DNA of 64,000 nt. It comes from Neobacillus driksii. Its GTDB lineage: Bacteria; Bacillota; Bacilli; Bacillales; Cytobacillaceae. Of the stretch, positions 7,231 through 16,645 are shown one piece after another (the first letter of the stretch is position 1; every line of letters starts with the position of its first letter). The DNA is taken from the NCBI RefSeq assembly GCF_013409995.1, contig NZ_JACCBX010000010.1, positions 62,001 to 126,000 on the forward strand. The letters are read 5' to 3'. The notes under the pieces are model-generated. The model did not search any database, had not been told where the DNA came from, and saw only the letters and a list, made by a program, of their open reading frames with translations. The translations under genes and the position numbers were made by a program.

Positions 7231-9609
7231 TTGAGCTGGATCCAAAACTTTTTTCAAAAGTTTATAAAGGACAATCAGGATGAATATGCTGAATATGACA
7301 TACATACTAAGCAGATGGAAAGGTCACTGCCTCAAAAAATAATCGAGGGCAGGTATCAACTTGATACAAAAATTTCCTATCAGTATCCTAAAGGAAAAAG
7401 ACATATGTACGTGCAGCCAGAGGATCCGACTGTAAAATCAGAAAAAACGAATCGTCAAAAGAGAGTAGAGCTGCGTTCTGAAGTGCACAGTCCTGAAATA
7501 AGAAGAAGTTCTGACAGTAGAAGCACAGATACAAAGTCTAGGGAGGTAATTAACAAAAGTACACCTCCAATTAAGAAAAAACCGTTCCAGCTGACAGAAG
7601 TTCCTTCACCTGTTTATGGCTTTAGCAGACCTGCTAAACCTTCAGAAAACATTGTCGAGCATGAGTTAAGTCATTTCCTAGATGATGGTTCTGATAAACT
7701 ATTGGTTTCAATTTTAGAAACAGAGAAAGAGCCTATGCCTGAAGTGGAAATAGCTGCCTCTGAGACAGCTGTTGCGATAGCTGAAATTGAGGTTATGGAA
7801 GAGCTTCCTGTAAATCAGCCAAAGGTTGAAGAGCAAGCAGCCCCGAGCAGCCTGGATGTACCACAGGATTCTAGAGAGGCACACACCCGAAAACGGTCCC
7901 ATCTTCCTTTCAATGTGATGATGTTAAAACAGGATAAGTTAAAATGGGAAGAAAGAAAAAGCAGAAGAACTTTGCCTGAGCAGGAAGAAAAGGGTAAGGG
8001 AGAAACAACGGGAGTAAAGATAAAGCCAGAAAATATTGAATCAAAAGAGGAAATTCAGGTAGAACCCCCAAAAGTTGAAGTTTTCGCTAATAAACCGATA
8101 TCGATTCAACCTGAGCTCAAAGTTGAAACCGTACCTGCTAGCAATATTTTAAAAGTGGAACCGATAGTAGAATCAGATTCAAGTTCATATGAATTTCCTC
8201 AGATGAACTTGTTAAACCCGCCTGTTATTGTAGAAGACGATACGGAATGGCTGTTGTATCAAGAAGAGCTATTAAATCAAACCTTGCAGAATTTTAATGT
8301 TGGTGCGAGTGTTGTTAATGTAACGCAAGGACCAGCTGTGACTCGTTTTGAAGTCCAACCCGAGCCAGGCGTGAAGGTAAACAAAATTACAAATTTAAGT
8401 GATGATATCAAACTTAGTCTTGCGGCAAGAGATATACGAATTGAAGCACCGATTCCAGGTAAACATACGATAGGTATTGAGGTACCAAACCAAAAATCAC
8501 GTCCTGTGTTCATCAATGAAATTATTCAGAGTCCAGTATTTCGTGAATCAGCTTCTCCATTGACTGCGGTACTAGGTCTCGATATTTCAGGAAAACCAAT
8601 TGTTACAGATTTAAAGAAAATGCCTCACGGGTTAATAGCTGGTGCGACAGGTTCTGGTAAGAGTGTGTGTATTAATACGATCCTAGTAAGTTTATTATTT
8701 AAAGCAAGTCCAGAAGATTTAAAGCTATTATTGATTGACCCTAAAATGGTAGAGCTTGCTCCCTATAATCGAATACCACATTTAGTTAGTCCAGTCATAA
8801 CGGATGTAAAGGCGGCCACCGCTTCCTTGAAATGGGCAGTAGAGGAAATGGAGAGACGTTATGAGTTATTTGCGCATTCAGGAGTTCGCGACATAAACCG
8901 ATTCAATGAGCTTGCCATCAAGCATAAACAATACTCGGATAAACTGCCGTTTATTGTGATTATTATTGATGAGTTAGCAGATTTAATGATGATGTCACCT
9001 GCAGATGTGGAAGAGGCGATCTGTAGGATTGCTCAAAAAGCAAGAGCATGTGGAATTCATTTAATTGTTGCTACGCAAAGACCGTCTGTGGATGTTATTA
9101 CGGGATTAATTAAAGCCAACATTCCAACACGAATCGCCTTTTCCGTATCATCACAGGTGGATTCTCGTACCATTATTGATATAAGTGGTGCTGAAAAATT
9201 ACTCGGTCGCGGAGATATGCTATTCTTAGAGAATGGTTCATCAAAGCCTGTACGTCTGCAAGGAACCTTTGTTTCAGATGAAGAAATTGATCTTGTGGTC
9301 GGGCACGTGAGAGAACAGCGTGAGCCTGATTACTTGTTTGAACAAGAGGAACTGTTAAAGAAGGCACAGGTAACAGAAGAAGAAGATGAACTCTTTTACG
9401 AAGCATGTGAATTTATTATCGAACAAGGGCTGGCGTCAACCTCTAGCTTACAGAGGAGATTTAAAATCGGTTATAACCGCGCAGCAAGATTAATGGATAT
9501 GCTTGAATCTAATGGTTTTATTACCAGTGCTAATGGAAGTAAACCACGGGAAGTCTTGATTACGTTGGCAGACTTGGAGTCCTTGCAAGATACTGGTACA
9601 ATGAACTAA
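7231..9609 (+). CDS. sftA: DNA translocase SftA (FtsK/SpoIIIE family, soluble)
   Basis: SftA is a soluble septal DNA pump that clears DNA from closing septa. The 792-residue protein has no membrane segments, a long charged linker (about residues 60-330), then the FtsK motor: Walker A GATGSGKSV at about 471 and Walker B IIIDELADL near 575-583. It ends in a winged-helix gamma domain (residues ~720-785) that reads KOPS/SRS-like sequences. I start it at TTG 7231 (MSWIQNFFQKF), the family start, rather than GTG 7201; the ribosome site is weak for both. There is no terminator between it and the gap before murC. Confidence 0.9.
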   Translation: MSWIQNFFQKFIKDNQDEYAEYDIHTKQMERSLPQKIIEGRYQLDTKISYQYPKGKRHMYVQPEDPTVKSEKTNRQKRVELRSEVHSPEIRRSSDSRSTDTKSREVINKSTPPIKKKPFQLTEVPSPVYGFSRPAKPSENIVEHELSHFLDDGSDKLLVSILETEKEPMPEVEIAASETAVAIAEIEVMEELPVNQPKVEEQAAPSSLDVPQDSREAHTRKRSHLPFNVMMLKQDKLKWEERKSRRTLPEQEEKGKGETTGVKIKPENIESKEEIQVEPPKVEVFANKPISIQPELKVETVPASNILKVEPIVESDSSSYEFPQMNLLNPPVIVEDDTEWLLYQEELLNQTLQNFNVGASVVNVTQGPAVTRFEVQPEPGVKVNKITNLSDDIKLSLAARDIRIEAPIPGKHTIGIEVPNQKSRPVFINEIIQSPVFRESASPLTAVLGLDISGKPIVTDLKKMPHGLIAGATGSGKSVCINTILVSLLFKASPEDLKLLLIDPKMVELAPYNRIPHLVSPVITDVKAATASLKWAVEEMERRYELFAHSGVRDINRFNELAIKHKQYSDKLPFIVIIIDELADLMMMSPADVEEAICRIAQKARACGIHLIVATQRPSVDVITGLIKANIPTRIAFSVSSQVDSRTIIDISGAEKLLGRGDMLFLENGSSKPVRLQGTFVSDEEIDLVVGHVREQREPDYLFEQEELLKKAQVTEEEDELFYEACEFIIEQGLASTSSLQRRFKIGYNRAARLMDMLESNGFITSANGSKPREVLITLADLESLQDTGTMN

Positions 9610-9832
9610 TCTTAGGTATTCTTTGTTAAGAAAAAACAAAAAATATACTGTTAATGAAGTATCAAATAGTTTTTATTGATGAACAATGATATAATACTTA
9701 AATGTGAATCACTCATTTATTTTCGTACATTAGCAAGTTAAAGCGCCAATGCGCTTTAGTATTAAAAATTAGCATTTCAAGATAGATGTCATATACTGTT
9801 TTACAGATAGACGTTGGTTGGAGGTTCTTTAT

Positions 9833-11134
9833 ATGACTATTTACCATTTTGTAGGTATTAAGGGGTCAGGAATGAGTGCACTAGCACAAGTTCTCCATGA
9901 TATGAATTTCGATGTACAAGGCTCCGATGTCGAAAAGCGCTTTTTTACTCAACTGGCCCTTGAAAAATCAGGAATAAAGATTCTCCCCTTTCAAAAGGAA
10001 AACATTAAACCGGGGATGACTATTATTGCTGGAAATGCATTTCCTGATACTCATGAGGAAATTCAAGAGGCTATGAAGCTCGGGCTGCCGATTATTCGTT
10101 ACCACCGCTTTTTAGGGGATTTTATGCAAAATTTCACCAGTGTAGCCGTAACTGGTGCACACGGTAAAACATCGACAACGGGTTTGCTGGCACATGTTAT
10201 CAAGGGTGCAAAGCCGACTTCATTCTTAATTGGTGATGGTACAGGTAAAGGTGAAGAAGGCTCAAAATATTTTGTTTTTGAAGCGTGCGAATACAGAAGA
10301 CACTTTTTGTCCTATTTTCCTGATTATGCGATCATGACAAATATAGATTTTGATCATCCAGATTATTTTGCCAATATAGATGATGTTTTTTCAGCATTCC
10401 AAGAAATGGCCGTTCAAGTTAAGAAGGGGATATTCGCTTACGGGGATGATGAACAACTTCAAAAAATTCAGGCAAAGGTCCCTGTTTTGTTTTATGGATT
10501 TGGTGAGGAAAATGACTACCAAGCCAAAAATCTTGTGAAAAGTACTAGTGGAACGACATTTGATGTATTTATTCGCAATACATTTTATGATACGTTTACA
10601 ATTCCTACTTTCGGTGAGCATAGTGTATTAAATGCGCTTTCCGTTATTGGGGTATGCCACTATGAAGAAATCGATGTGTCAATTGTAAAAGAACAATTGG
10701 AATCCTTCCAGGGTGTGAAAAGAAGATTTTCGGAAAAAAGAATTGGATCACAAATTTTGATTGACGATTATGCCCATCACCCAACGGAAATTAAAGCTAC
10801 CATCGATGCTGCTAATCAAAAATACCCAGATCGAGAAATTGTAGCCGTGTTTCAGCCTCATACGTTCTCGAGAACTCAGGCTTTTCTAGAGGATTTTGCG
10901 AAAAGCTTGAGACTTGCCGATAAAACGTATTTGTGTGAAATTTTTGGCTCTGCTAGAGAAAATCATGGGAAGTTGACGATAAAGGATCTTCAAACAAAAA
11001 TTGAAGGGGCAGAAATTTTATCGGAAGAAAATACCTCCCTGCTTGAGAAACATAAAAATAGCGTCATAATCTTTATGGGTGCAGGAGATATCCAAAAATT
11101 CCAAGAATCCTATGAAAAGCAGTTAACTCTATAA
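9833..11134 (+). CDS. murC: UDP-N-acetylmuramate--L-alanine ligase MurC
   Basis: MurC adds L-Ala to UDP-MurNAc in peptidoglycan precursor synthesis. The 433-residue protein opens with the UDP-binding motif FVGIKGSGMS and has the ATP P-loop GAHGKTSTTG at about 108-117, the EACEYRRHF segment, and HHPTEIKAT plus FQPHTFSR in the C-terminal domain. GGAGG eight bases upstream sets ATG 9833. The 220-base gap before it carries a TATAAT at about 9691, but no clear -35. Confidence 0.95.
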   Translation: MTIYHFVGIKGSGMSALAQVLHDMNFDVQGSDVEKRFFTQLALEKSGIKILPFQKENIKPGMTIIAGNAFPDTHEEIQEAMKLGLPIIRYHRFLGDFMQNFTSVAVTGAHGKTSTTGLLAHVIKGAKPTSFLIGDGTGKGEEGSKYFVFEACEYRRHFLSYFPDYAIMTNIDFDHPDYFANIDDVFSAFQEMAVQVKKGIFAYGDDEQLQKIQAKVPVLFYGFGEENDYQAKNLVKSTSGTTFDVFIRNTFYDTFTIPTFGEHSVLNALSVIGVCHYEEIDVSIVKEQLESFQGVKRRFSEKRIGSQILIDDYAHHPTEIKATIDAANQKYPDREIVAVFQPHTFSRTQAFLEDFAKSLRLADKTYLCEIFGSARENHGKLTIKDLQTKIEGAEILSEENTSLLEKHKNSVIIFMGAGDIQKFQESYEKQLTL

Positions 11135-11136
11135 AA

Positions 11137-11176
11137 AAGAAAGGATGCCAGTCCAACTGACATCCTTTCTTTTTTT
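11137..11176 (+). terminator. murC terminator
   Basis: AAAGAAAGGATG pairs with CATCCTTTCTTT around a 12-nt loop, with T7. Confidence 0.9.
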
Positions 11177-11180
11177 AGAA

Positions 11181-11222
11181 TTGTCTAGCTCCAGCGCCTG
11201 GACAAGGCGCTTCTGCTTTTCT
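11181..11222. repeat. Short dispersed Bacillus-type repeat (GTCTAGCTCCAGCGCC)
   Basis: TTGTCTAGCTCCAGCGCC followed by an AAGGCGC partner forms a small hairpin between the convergent ends of murC and the M29 gene. The core recurs in intergenic spaces of many Bacillaceae. This copy is short and contains no gene. Confidence 0.6.
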
Positions 11223-12336
11223 ACTTTAAATTCTCGGGGTTAAGACCTTCGAGTTCTGGTATAACGAAAAGACCATCTTTACGAATTAACACATCGTCAA
11301 AATAGATTTCTCCCCCGCCGTATTCCGGACGCTGGATGTTAACCATATCCCAGTGAATATCAGAATGATTTCCATTAAAGGCCTCATCATAGCATTGACC
11401 TGGTGTAAAGTGGAAGCTGCCTGCGATTTTTTCATCAAATAAAATATCCTGCATTGGGGTTAAGATGTATGGGTTAACGCCGATAGCAAATTCTCCTACA
11501 TACCGTGCCCCTTCATCTGTATCAAATATTTTATTGATACGCTCAGTATCGTTAGCAACAGCCTCTACGATTTTACCATCTTTAAAAGTTAACTTTACAT
11601 TTTCAAATGTAAACCCTTGATAAGGAGATGGGGTATTGTAGGTAATCACTCCATTTACTGAATCACGTACGGGTGCACTATATACCTCTCCATCAGGGAT
11701 ATTCGCGTGACCTGCACACTTTATAGCAGGGATATCTTTTATAGAGAAGGTAAGGTCTGTTCCAGGTCCTGTGAGACGAACTTTATCAGTCCGGTTCATC
11801 AATTCCACAAGGCTGTCCATGGCTTTATCCATTTTTCCATAATCCAGGTTACAAACATCGAAATAGAAGTCCTCAAATGCCTCTGTGCTCATTTTTGCAA
11901 GCTGTGCCATATTTGATGTTGGGTAGCGGAGGACAACCCACTTTGTTTTCGGAACGCGGAAATCGCGATGAACTTTTTTACCAATTGTACTGCCATGAAT
12001 TTTAATCTTATCGTCTGGTACATCAGCCTGCTCGTTGATGTTATCACCCGAGCGCAGTCCTATGTATGCATCCATTTTGCTCATAACATTTGCTTCAAAA
12101 TCAGCCATCATGTTGAATTGCTCTTCCTGGGCACCTAGTAATAACGCACGGTCTACTTGTTGGTCCTTTAAAAGTACAAATGGATATCCCCCAGCTAAAT
12201 AAGCTTCCTTAACAAGTGCCGTAACAAGCTCGCGCTGCAGACCAAAGTTTTCAATTAATACCTTTTCACCTTTTTTCAATTCTACCGAGTAGTTGATCAG
12301 ATTTTTTGCTAGTTTCTCAATACGTGGATCCTTCAT
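11221..12336 (-). CDS. M29 family aminopeptidase
   Basis: A 371-residue cytosolic metallo-aminopeptidase of family M29 (AmpS/AmpII/PepS type), which removes N-terminal residues from peptides with a two-metal site. Family features visible are KGEKVLIENFG, NEQADVP, the GTDLTFSIK segment, PDGEVYSAP, and the C-terminal HSDIHWDMV and GGGEIYFDDVLI metal-ligand region. GGAGG sits seven bases before the ATG at 12336. It stands alone, facing murC. Confidence 0.88.
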   Translation of the reverse strand: MKDPRIEKLAKNLINYSVELKKGEKVLIENFGLQRELVTALVKEAYLAGGYPFVLLKDQQVDRALLLGAQEEQFNMMADFEANVMSKMDAYIGLRSGDNINEQADVPDDKIKIHGSTIGKKVHRDFRVPKTKWVVLRYPTSNMAQLAKMSTEAFEDFYFDVCNLDYGKMDKAMDSLVELMNRTDKVRLTGPGTDLTFSIKDIPAIKCAGHANIPDGEVYSAPVRDSVNGVITYNTPSPYQGFTFENVKLTFKDGKIVEAVANDTERINKIFDTDEGARYVGEFAIGVNPYILTPMQDILFDEKIAGSFHFTPGQCYDEAFNGNHSDIHWDMVNIQRPEYGGGEIYFDDVLIRKDGLFVIPELEGLNPENLK

Positions 12337-12490
12337 GTTTAAACCTCCAACAAAAAAATGTAAATACATACTCTATTGTAACCGATTACGTCACAAAGTG
12401 AGAAATTATGAACTTAATACTAAAACGTATTGTAATCCTTAGCAGGAAAATGAGACAATCATCTTGAAGTAGTTTATGATACCTATTTAC

Positions 12491-12516
12491 GTTTAACACT
12501 GCCTTAGATAGGTAAT
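12491..12516 (+). promoter_or_regulatory. Candidate SigB promoter of ytxGH
   Basis: GTTTAA, a 14-base spacer, then GGTAAT lies about 35 bases upstream of the ytxG start. This is close to the SigB consensus GTTTAA-N12-15-GGGTAT, with a two-base departure in the -10. ytxGHJ is known as a general-stress group in B. subtilis. Confidence 0.6.
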
Positions 12517-12549
12517 ACATAAGGATATAAAAGCGGAGGTAAAAAACAA

Positions 12550-13011
12550 ATGGAAATTATTTTATATTTAAGTGTCGCTTTAATTGCGATTGCATTCTTG
12601 GTGCTAGTAATCTACTTAGCAAAAACGCTTAACTCTCTCCAAGAGACTCTTTCAAGTGTTTCCACGACCTTAACTGGATTAGAAAAACAATTGGATGGAG
12701 TCACAAAAGAAACCACTGAACTCTTACACAAAACGAATGCTCTAGCGGATGATATTCAGGAGAAATCACAGAATTTAAATAGTGTTGTCTCTGCTGTAAA
12801 AAGTGTTGGGACGACAGTAAATAAATTCAATGGCACCTTAAAAACACTAACAGAATCTTTTGATATACAAGTTGAAGAAAATAAAGAAAAAATCTCCCAA
12901 ATTGTGCAATGGGGTAATGTTTTTCTTGAACTAAAAGATAAATGGATGGCTAAGAAGCAGGAAAAAAGTGCAAACCATGTTGAGGAAATTAAGAGGGTTA
13001 GGTCACATTAA
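12550..13011 (+). CDS. ytxG: YtxG, DUF948 membrane-anchored protein
   Basis: A 153-residue protein with one N-terminal membrane span (residues 2-24) and a long helical coiled-coil stretch (NSLQETLSSVSTTLTGLEKQ onwards) typical of DUF948, a family resembling methyl-accepting-type coiled coils. B. subtilis YtxG is a general stress protein. GCGGAGGT precedes the ATG. It is followed 24 bases later by ytxH, so the two form an operon under the SigB-like promoter. Confidence 0.88.
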   Translation: MEIILYLSVALIAIAFLVLVIYLAKTLNSLQETLSSVSTTLTGLEKQLDGVTKETTELLHKTNALADDIQEKSQNLNSVVSAVKSVGTTVNKFNGTLKTLTESFDIQVEENKEKISQIVQWGNVFLELKDKWMAKKQEKSANHVEEIKRVRSH

Positions 13012-13035
13012 ATTTTTATAAGGGAGGAATCCAGA

Positions 13036-13404
13036 ATGAGTAGTAAGGATTATGAATTGCGAGGAGCAAACCAAAATAAAAGTCAAGATTCATCCAGCAG
13101 TTTTTTGTTAGGAGCACTGATTGGCGGACTAGTGGGGGCCGCTGCAGCTATTTTTTTAGCCCCAAAATCAGGCAGAGAGCTTCGTAGTAAACTTAACAGC
13201 CAAGCGGAAACATTAAAGGAAAAAACGGTCCACCTTATGAATAAAACAAAGACACCAGTGGATACCGAGGAAGACAATTATATTTCAATTGGCGGAATGC
13301 CAAAAGCAGCTAGTGAAAGTTCTGTGGATGAACTTTCGATAAGAAAGAAATTAGAAGAAGCAAAAAAAGCTTTTGAAGAGGAAGAATATAAAGTAACACA
13401 TTAA
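13036..13404 (+). CDS. ytxH: YtxH domain general stress protein
   Basis: A 122-residue protein with a glycine-rich membrane segment (FLLGALIGGLVGAAAAIFLAP, about residues 23-43) followed by KSGRELRSKL, the YtxH domain hallmark, and a charged helical tail. Its role is unknown, though the family is widely induced by stress. AGGGAGGAATCC precedes the ATG. It is translated downstream of ytxG. Confidence 0.88.
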   Translation: MSSKDYELRGANQNKSQDSSSSFLLGALIGGLVGAAAAIFLAPKSGRELRSKLNSQAETLKEKTVHLMNKTKTPVDTEEDNYISIGGMPKAASESSVDELSIRKKLEEAKKAFEEEEYKVTH

Positions 13405-13439
13405 GAGAATTTCGAAGGAAAATTCAATTATTTGTATCA

Positions 13440-13478
13440 AAAACGGTGAAGTGATAGAATGACTTCACCGTTTATTAT
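13440..13478 (+). terminator. Hairpin between ytxH and ytxJ
   Basis: AAACGGTGAAGT pairs with ACTTCACCGTTT and a short T-rich tail follows. It would attenuate transcription from ytxGH into ytxJ. Confidence 0.7.
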
Positions 13479-13492
13479 TTGGAGGAAAGAAT

Positions 13493-13825
13493 ATGTTGAA
13501 AAAAATTGATACTTTAGACCAATTTGAAGATCTAATAAAGCAAGAGGACAAGTTTTTTCTTTTAAAACATAGCTTAACTTGTCCTATTAGTCATGCCGCT
13601 TATCAGGAGTATGAAAAATACGCAGGCGGGGATGAAAGTTTACCTACCTATTATTTAGCTGTTCAAGAAGCACGCCCATTATCAAATCAAGTTGCGGAGA
13701 AGTTTGAAATTAAACACGAATCCCCTCAGGCACTCTTGATTAAAAATGGAGAAGCTGTCTGGAATGCTTCTCATTGGAAGATTACGACCAAATCTTTAAC
13801 AACTGCAACAAATGAAAATTTATAG
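13493..13825 (+). CDS. ytxJ: YtxJ, bacillithiol-system monothiol protein
   Basis: A 110-residue thioredoxin-fold protein with a single active-site cysteine in the motif LTCPISHAA (Cys30), where classical bacilliredoxins have two. The family is annotated as bacillithiol system redox-active YtxJ and is proposed to debacillithiolate or carry thiol groups. GGAGGAAAG precedes the ATG. It follows ytxGH but is separated by a hairpin, so it may be partly uncoupled from them. Confidence 0.87.
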   Translation: MLKKIDTLDQFEDLIKQEDKFFLLKHSLTCPISHAAYQEYEKYAGGDESLPTYYLAVQEARPLSNQVAEKFEIKHESPQALLIKNGEAVWNASHWKITTKSLTTATNENL

Positions 13826-13914
13826 TACTTTTCTTAAATTCCCAGCATATGATGACTTATTATTAGATGATTTGCTTTAGTGCTTAAAAGCGTTTAATCG
13901 TTAAAGAAAAATGC

Positions 13915-13943
13915 GTGACAAATAAGTTCTTATCAGATATAAT
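13915..13943 (+). promoter_or_regulatory. SigA-type promoter of aroA
   Basis: GTGACA, 17-base spacer, TATAAT; start about 13950, leaving a leader of roughly 100 bases before aroA. Confidence 0.7.
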
Positions 13944-13985
13944 AAAGCCTAATTATTGAATAATAAAAAAATTAATTTTTATGGG

Positions 13986-14036
13986 AGCTAGCTGACAGTA
14001 TTTAGTCTTTCTGCAATCATTCTGTCAAGCTATTGA
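13986..14036 (+). promoter_or_regulatory. Leader hairpin before aroA
   Basis: TAGCTGACAG at about 13989 pairs with CTGTCAAGCTA at about 14024 with one bulged A. The arm ends close to the GGAAAGGACGGGGAC ribosome binding region of aroA. No T-tract follows, so it is not a terminator; it may affect translation or mRNA stability. Inference only. Confidence 0.4.
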
Positions 14037-14053
14037 AAGGACGGGGACAATAA

Positions 14054-15130
14054 ATGAGCAATAGTAATTTGGAACAATTAAGGACACGTGTCGATGATTT
14101 AAACTTAGAATTATTGAAACTAATTAATGAAAGAGCTCAACTTGTCCAAGAGATTGGGAAGGCTAAAGAAAGTCAAGGAGTTTACAAATACGATCCGGTT
14201 CGTGAAAGAAAAATGCTTGATCTGATTAAAGAACATAATGATGGACCATTTGATAATGCAACGATTGACCATTTATTTAAGGAAATCTTTAAGGCTGGCT
14301 TAGATTTGCAAAAAGATGATCATCAAAAAGCACTTCTTGTTTCTAGAAAGAAGAAACCGGAAAATACGATTGTCAACTTAAAAGGTGAAACGATCGGAGA
14401 CGGAAAACAGCATTTTGTTTTTGGTCCATGTGCGGTTGAATCCTACGAACAAGTAGCGACTGTGGCCAAAGCAATGAAAGAAAAAGGGTTAAAGCTGCTG
14501 CGCGGCGGTGCCTATAAGCCTAGAACATCTCCATATGATTTCCAAGGCCTTGGGGTTGAAGGGTTGAAAATCTTAAAACGAGTGGCAGATGAGTATGATA
14601 TGGCTGTCATTAGTGAGATTGTAAATCCAGCTGATATTGAGATGGCTATTGATTATATCGATGTGATCCAAATCGGTGCACGGAATATGCAAAACTTTGA
14701 ATTGTTAAAAGCTGCAGGTGCAGTGAATAAGCCAGTTCTTTTAAAACGTGGTATTGCTGCAACGATTGAAGAATTTATTAATGCTGCGGAATATATTATG
14801 GCACAAGGAAATGGGCAAATTATTCTTTGTGAACGTGGTATTAGAACATACGAACGTGCTACCAGAAATACACTTGATATTTCTGCAGTACCGATTCTTA
14901 AGCAAGAAACACACCTACCAGTAATGGTCGATGTGACTCACTCAACTGGACGCAGAGATTTACTTCTTCCTTGTGCAAAAGCAGCACTTGCAATCGGGGC
15001 TGATGGCGTTATGGCTGAGGTTCATCCAGACCCTGCGGTAGCACTTTCAGACGCTCAGCAGCAAATGAACCTTGACCAGTTTAATACTTTTTATAATGAA
15101 CTGCTTGCTTCTAATTTCGTTAGAATTTAA
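14054..15130 (+). CDS. aroA: Bifunctional chorismate mutase / DAHP synthase
   Basis: This 358-residue protein fuses an AroQ-type chorismate mutase domain (about 1-90; LRTRVDDLNLELLKLINERA, with the conserved Arg and Lys) to a KDO8P-like 3-deoxy-D-arabino-heptulosonate-7-phosphate synthase (about 105-358; FGPCAVES, LRGGAYKPRTSPYDFQG, DVTHSTGRR, HPDP). It commits carbon to aromatic amino acids, and the mutase domain acts as the chorismate/prephenate feedback sensor. This fused form is typical of Bacillus. It lies upstream of ccpA as in B. subtilis. Confidence 0.95.
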   Translation: MSNSNLEQLRTRVDDLNLELLKLINERAQLVQEIGKAKESQGVYKYDPVRERKMLDLIKEHNDGPFDNATIDHLFKEIFKAGLDLQKDDHQKALLVSRKKKPENTIVNLKGETIGDGKQHFVFGPCAVESYEQVATVAKAMKEKGLKLLRGGAYKPRTSPYDFQGLGVEGLKILKRVADEYDMAVISEIVNPADIEMAIDYIDVIQIGARNMQNFELLKAAGAVNKPVLLKRGIAATIEEFINAAEYIMAQGNGQIILCERGIRTYERATRNTLDISAVPILKQETHLPVMVDVTHSTGRRDLLLPCAKAALAIGADGVMAEVHPDPAVALSDAQQQMNLDQFNTFYNELLASNFVRI

Positions 15131-15135
15131 TTTAG

Positions 15136-15178
15136 TCAATGAGACCCTCTGCAGTCCTTGCGGAAGGTCTTTTTTTAA
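15136..15178 (+). terminator. aroA terminator
   Basis: GAGACC...GGTCTT stem with inner pairing of CTGCA-type bases, followed by T7. Confidence 0.7.
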
Positions 15179-15182
15179 TTAT

Positions 15183-15423
15183 GCTGTGTACAGGAGACTT
15201 TTGATTTTAGAACTTGTTGATTGGAGCGGAAGGCGCTTGATCCTCAAAAATGCTATCACATTTTCTTCGTGCGGTGAGTATTCGAGGAAGTAAATTCAAT
15301 GTCCTGCGGGATGCACGAGCTGAGTGAGACCCCGCAGGTCGGAACGACTGAGGAGGCTCACGGGCGAGCCCGCGGAAAGCATAGCGCTTGGAGTGGAAAT
15401 CAACAGCCCATTTTAACACAGCC
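15183..15423. repeat. Nested MITE-like repeat, copy A
   Basis: The ends are GCTGTGTACA and TTTTAACACAGCC (imperfect terminal inverted repeats). Inside, GTTGATTGGAGCGGAAGGCG faces GGAGTGGAAATCAAC. Between these are a module starting AAAATGCTATCACATTTTC at about 15248 and a GC-rich GAGACCCCGCAGG...GAGGAGGCTCAC module. No convincing ORF is present; frames through it are shared with the other copies. Confidence 0.75.
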
Positions 15424-15468
15424 TTTGATAAAATAATGAAAATATCGTGAAAATGAGAACAAATATCA

Positions 15469-15497
15469 TTGCGACTTATTGGTTCTTATCGTATGAT
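15469..15497 (+). promoter_or_regulatory. SigA-type promoter of ccpA
   Basis: TTGCGA, 17-base spacer, TATGAT, about 100 bases before the ccpA GTG. Confidence 0.6.
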
Positions 15498-15600
15498 TAT
15501 ACATATTAAAAGTTTGTATATTATCTCACAATGACTAAATTAGTGAAAATGCTGTAAAATAAGAGAAAATACTTATCGTGTTTAAGGAGAGTGTTAAAAC

Positions 15601-16599
15601 GTGAATATTACAATTTATGATGTTGCACGGGAAGCAAATGTTTCAATGGCAACCGTTTCACGTGTCGTCAATGGAAATCCAAATGTAAAGCCTGTTACTC
15701 GAAAAAAGGTACTAGAAGTCATCGATAGACTGGGTTACCGTCCTAATGCAGTTGCAAGAGGATTGGCTAGCAAGAAAACAACAACCGTTGGTGTCGTAAT
15801 TCCAGATATCTCGAATATCTTTTTCGCAGAACTAGCACGTGGTATCGAGGATATCGCAACTATGTATAAGTACAATATTATCTTGAGCAATTCCGATCAA
15901 AACAAAGAGAAAGAATTACACTTATTAAATACCATGCTTGGTAAACAAGTGGATGGTATTGTCTTTATGAGTGGAAATATTACCCAAGAGCATGTCGAAG
16001 AATTTGGGAAATCACCAGTACCAATTGTCTTAGCCGGATCGATTGAAGAATCAGAACAGATTCCTTCCGTAAACATCGATTATGAACAAGCTGTTTATGA
16101 TTCAGTGAAAGAATTTGTTGAAAAAGGTCATAAGCATATTGCATTTGTAGTTGGGCCATTACAGGAGCCTAGAAATATTCACAAAAAACTAAAAGGATAT
16201 CAGCGCGCACTTGCAGATGCAGGTATAGATTTTAATGAGTCACTTATTGTCGAGGGCGATTACACCTATGACTCTGGCTTAGAAGCGTTCGATAAATTAT
16301 TAGAAGCTCCTAATAGACCGACTGCAATACTAGTTGGCTCTGATGAGATGGCACTTGGTGTCGTCCATGGCGCCGAGGATAAAGGATATAAACTTCCTGA
16401 AGACTTTGAGGTTATTACATCAGATAATACAAGGCTTTCTTTAATGGTTCGTCCGCAGCTAACCACAATCGTTCAGCCTTTATACGATATTGGAGCTGTG
16501 GCTATGCGTTTACTTACCAAATTAATGAACAAAGAAGAGGTAGAGGAACAAACCGTTGTTCTTCCACACCGCATCGAGCACCGACAGTCGACTAAATAA
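15601..16599 (+). CDS. ccpA: Catabolite control protein A
   Basis: CcpA is the LacI/GalR regulator that, with HPr-Ser46-P, binds cre sites to repress or activate carbon genes. The 332-residue product has the lacI helix-turn-helix at residues 4-23 (TIYDVAREANVSMATVSRVV), the hinge RPNAVARGLA and the periplasmic-binding-like effector core. The start is GTG with AAGGAG about 11 bases upstream. Likely targets in this window are acsA/acuABC and ackA. Confidence 0.96.
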   Translation: MNITIYDVAREANVSMATVSRVVNGNPNVKPVTRKKVLEVIDRLGYRPNAVARGLASKKTTTVGVVIPDISNIFFAELARGIEDIATMYKYNIILSNSDQNKEKELHLLNTMLGKQVDGIVFMSGNITQEHVEEFGKSPVPIVLAGSIEESEQIPSVNIDYEQAVYDSVKEFVEKGHKHIAFVVGPLQEPRNIHKKLKGYQRALADAGIDFNESLIVEGDYTYDSGLEAFDKLLEAPNRPTAILVGSDEMALGVVHGAEDKGYKLPEDFEVITSDNTRLSLMVRPQLTTIVQPLYDIGAVAMRLLTKLMNKEEVEEQTVVLPHRIEHRQSTK

Positions 16600-16600
16600 G

Positions 16601-16645
16601 AAAAAAGGAAGCGCCATTGTTTATGTGCGCTTCCTTCTTTTTAGT
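16601..16645. terminator. Bidirectional terminator ccpA/acsA
   Basis: AAGGAAGCGC pairs with GCGCTTCCTT, flanked by A-run and T-run, between two convergent genes. Confidence 0.88.

Noticed and set aside
7137..7231. A ytpR gene between ytpQ and sftA, as in B. subtilis
   Set aside because: Only about 90 bases separate the genes; no tRNA-binding domain fragment is visible, so its absence is real in this window, not a missed frame.
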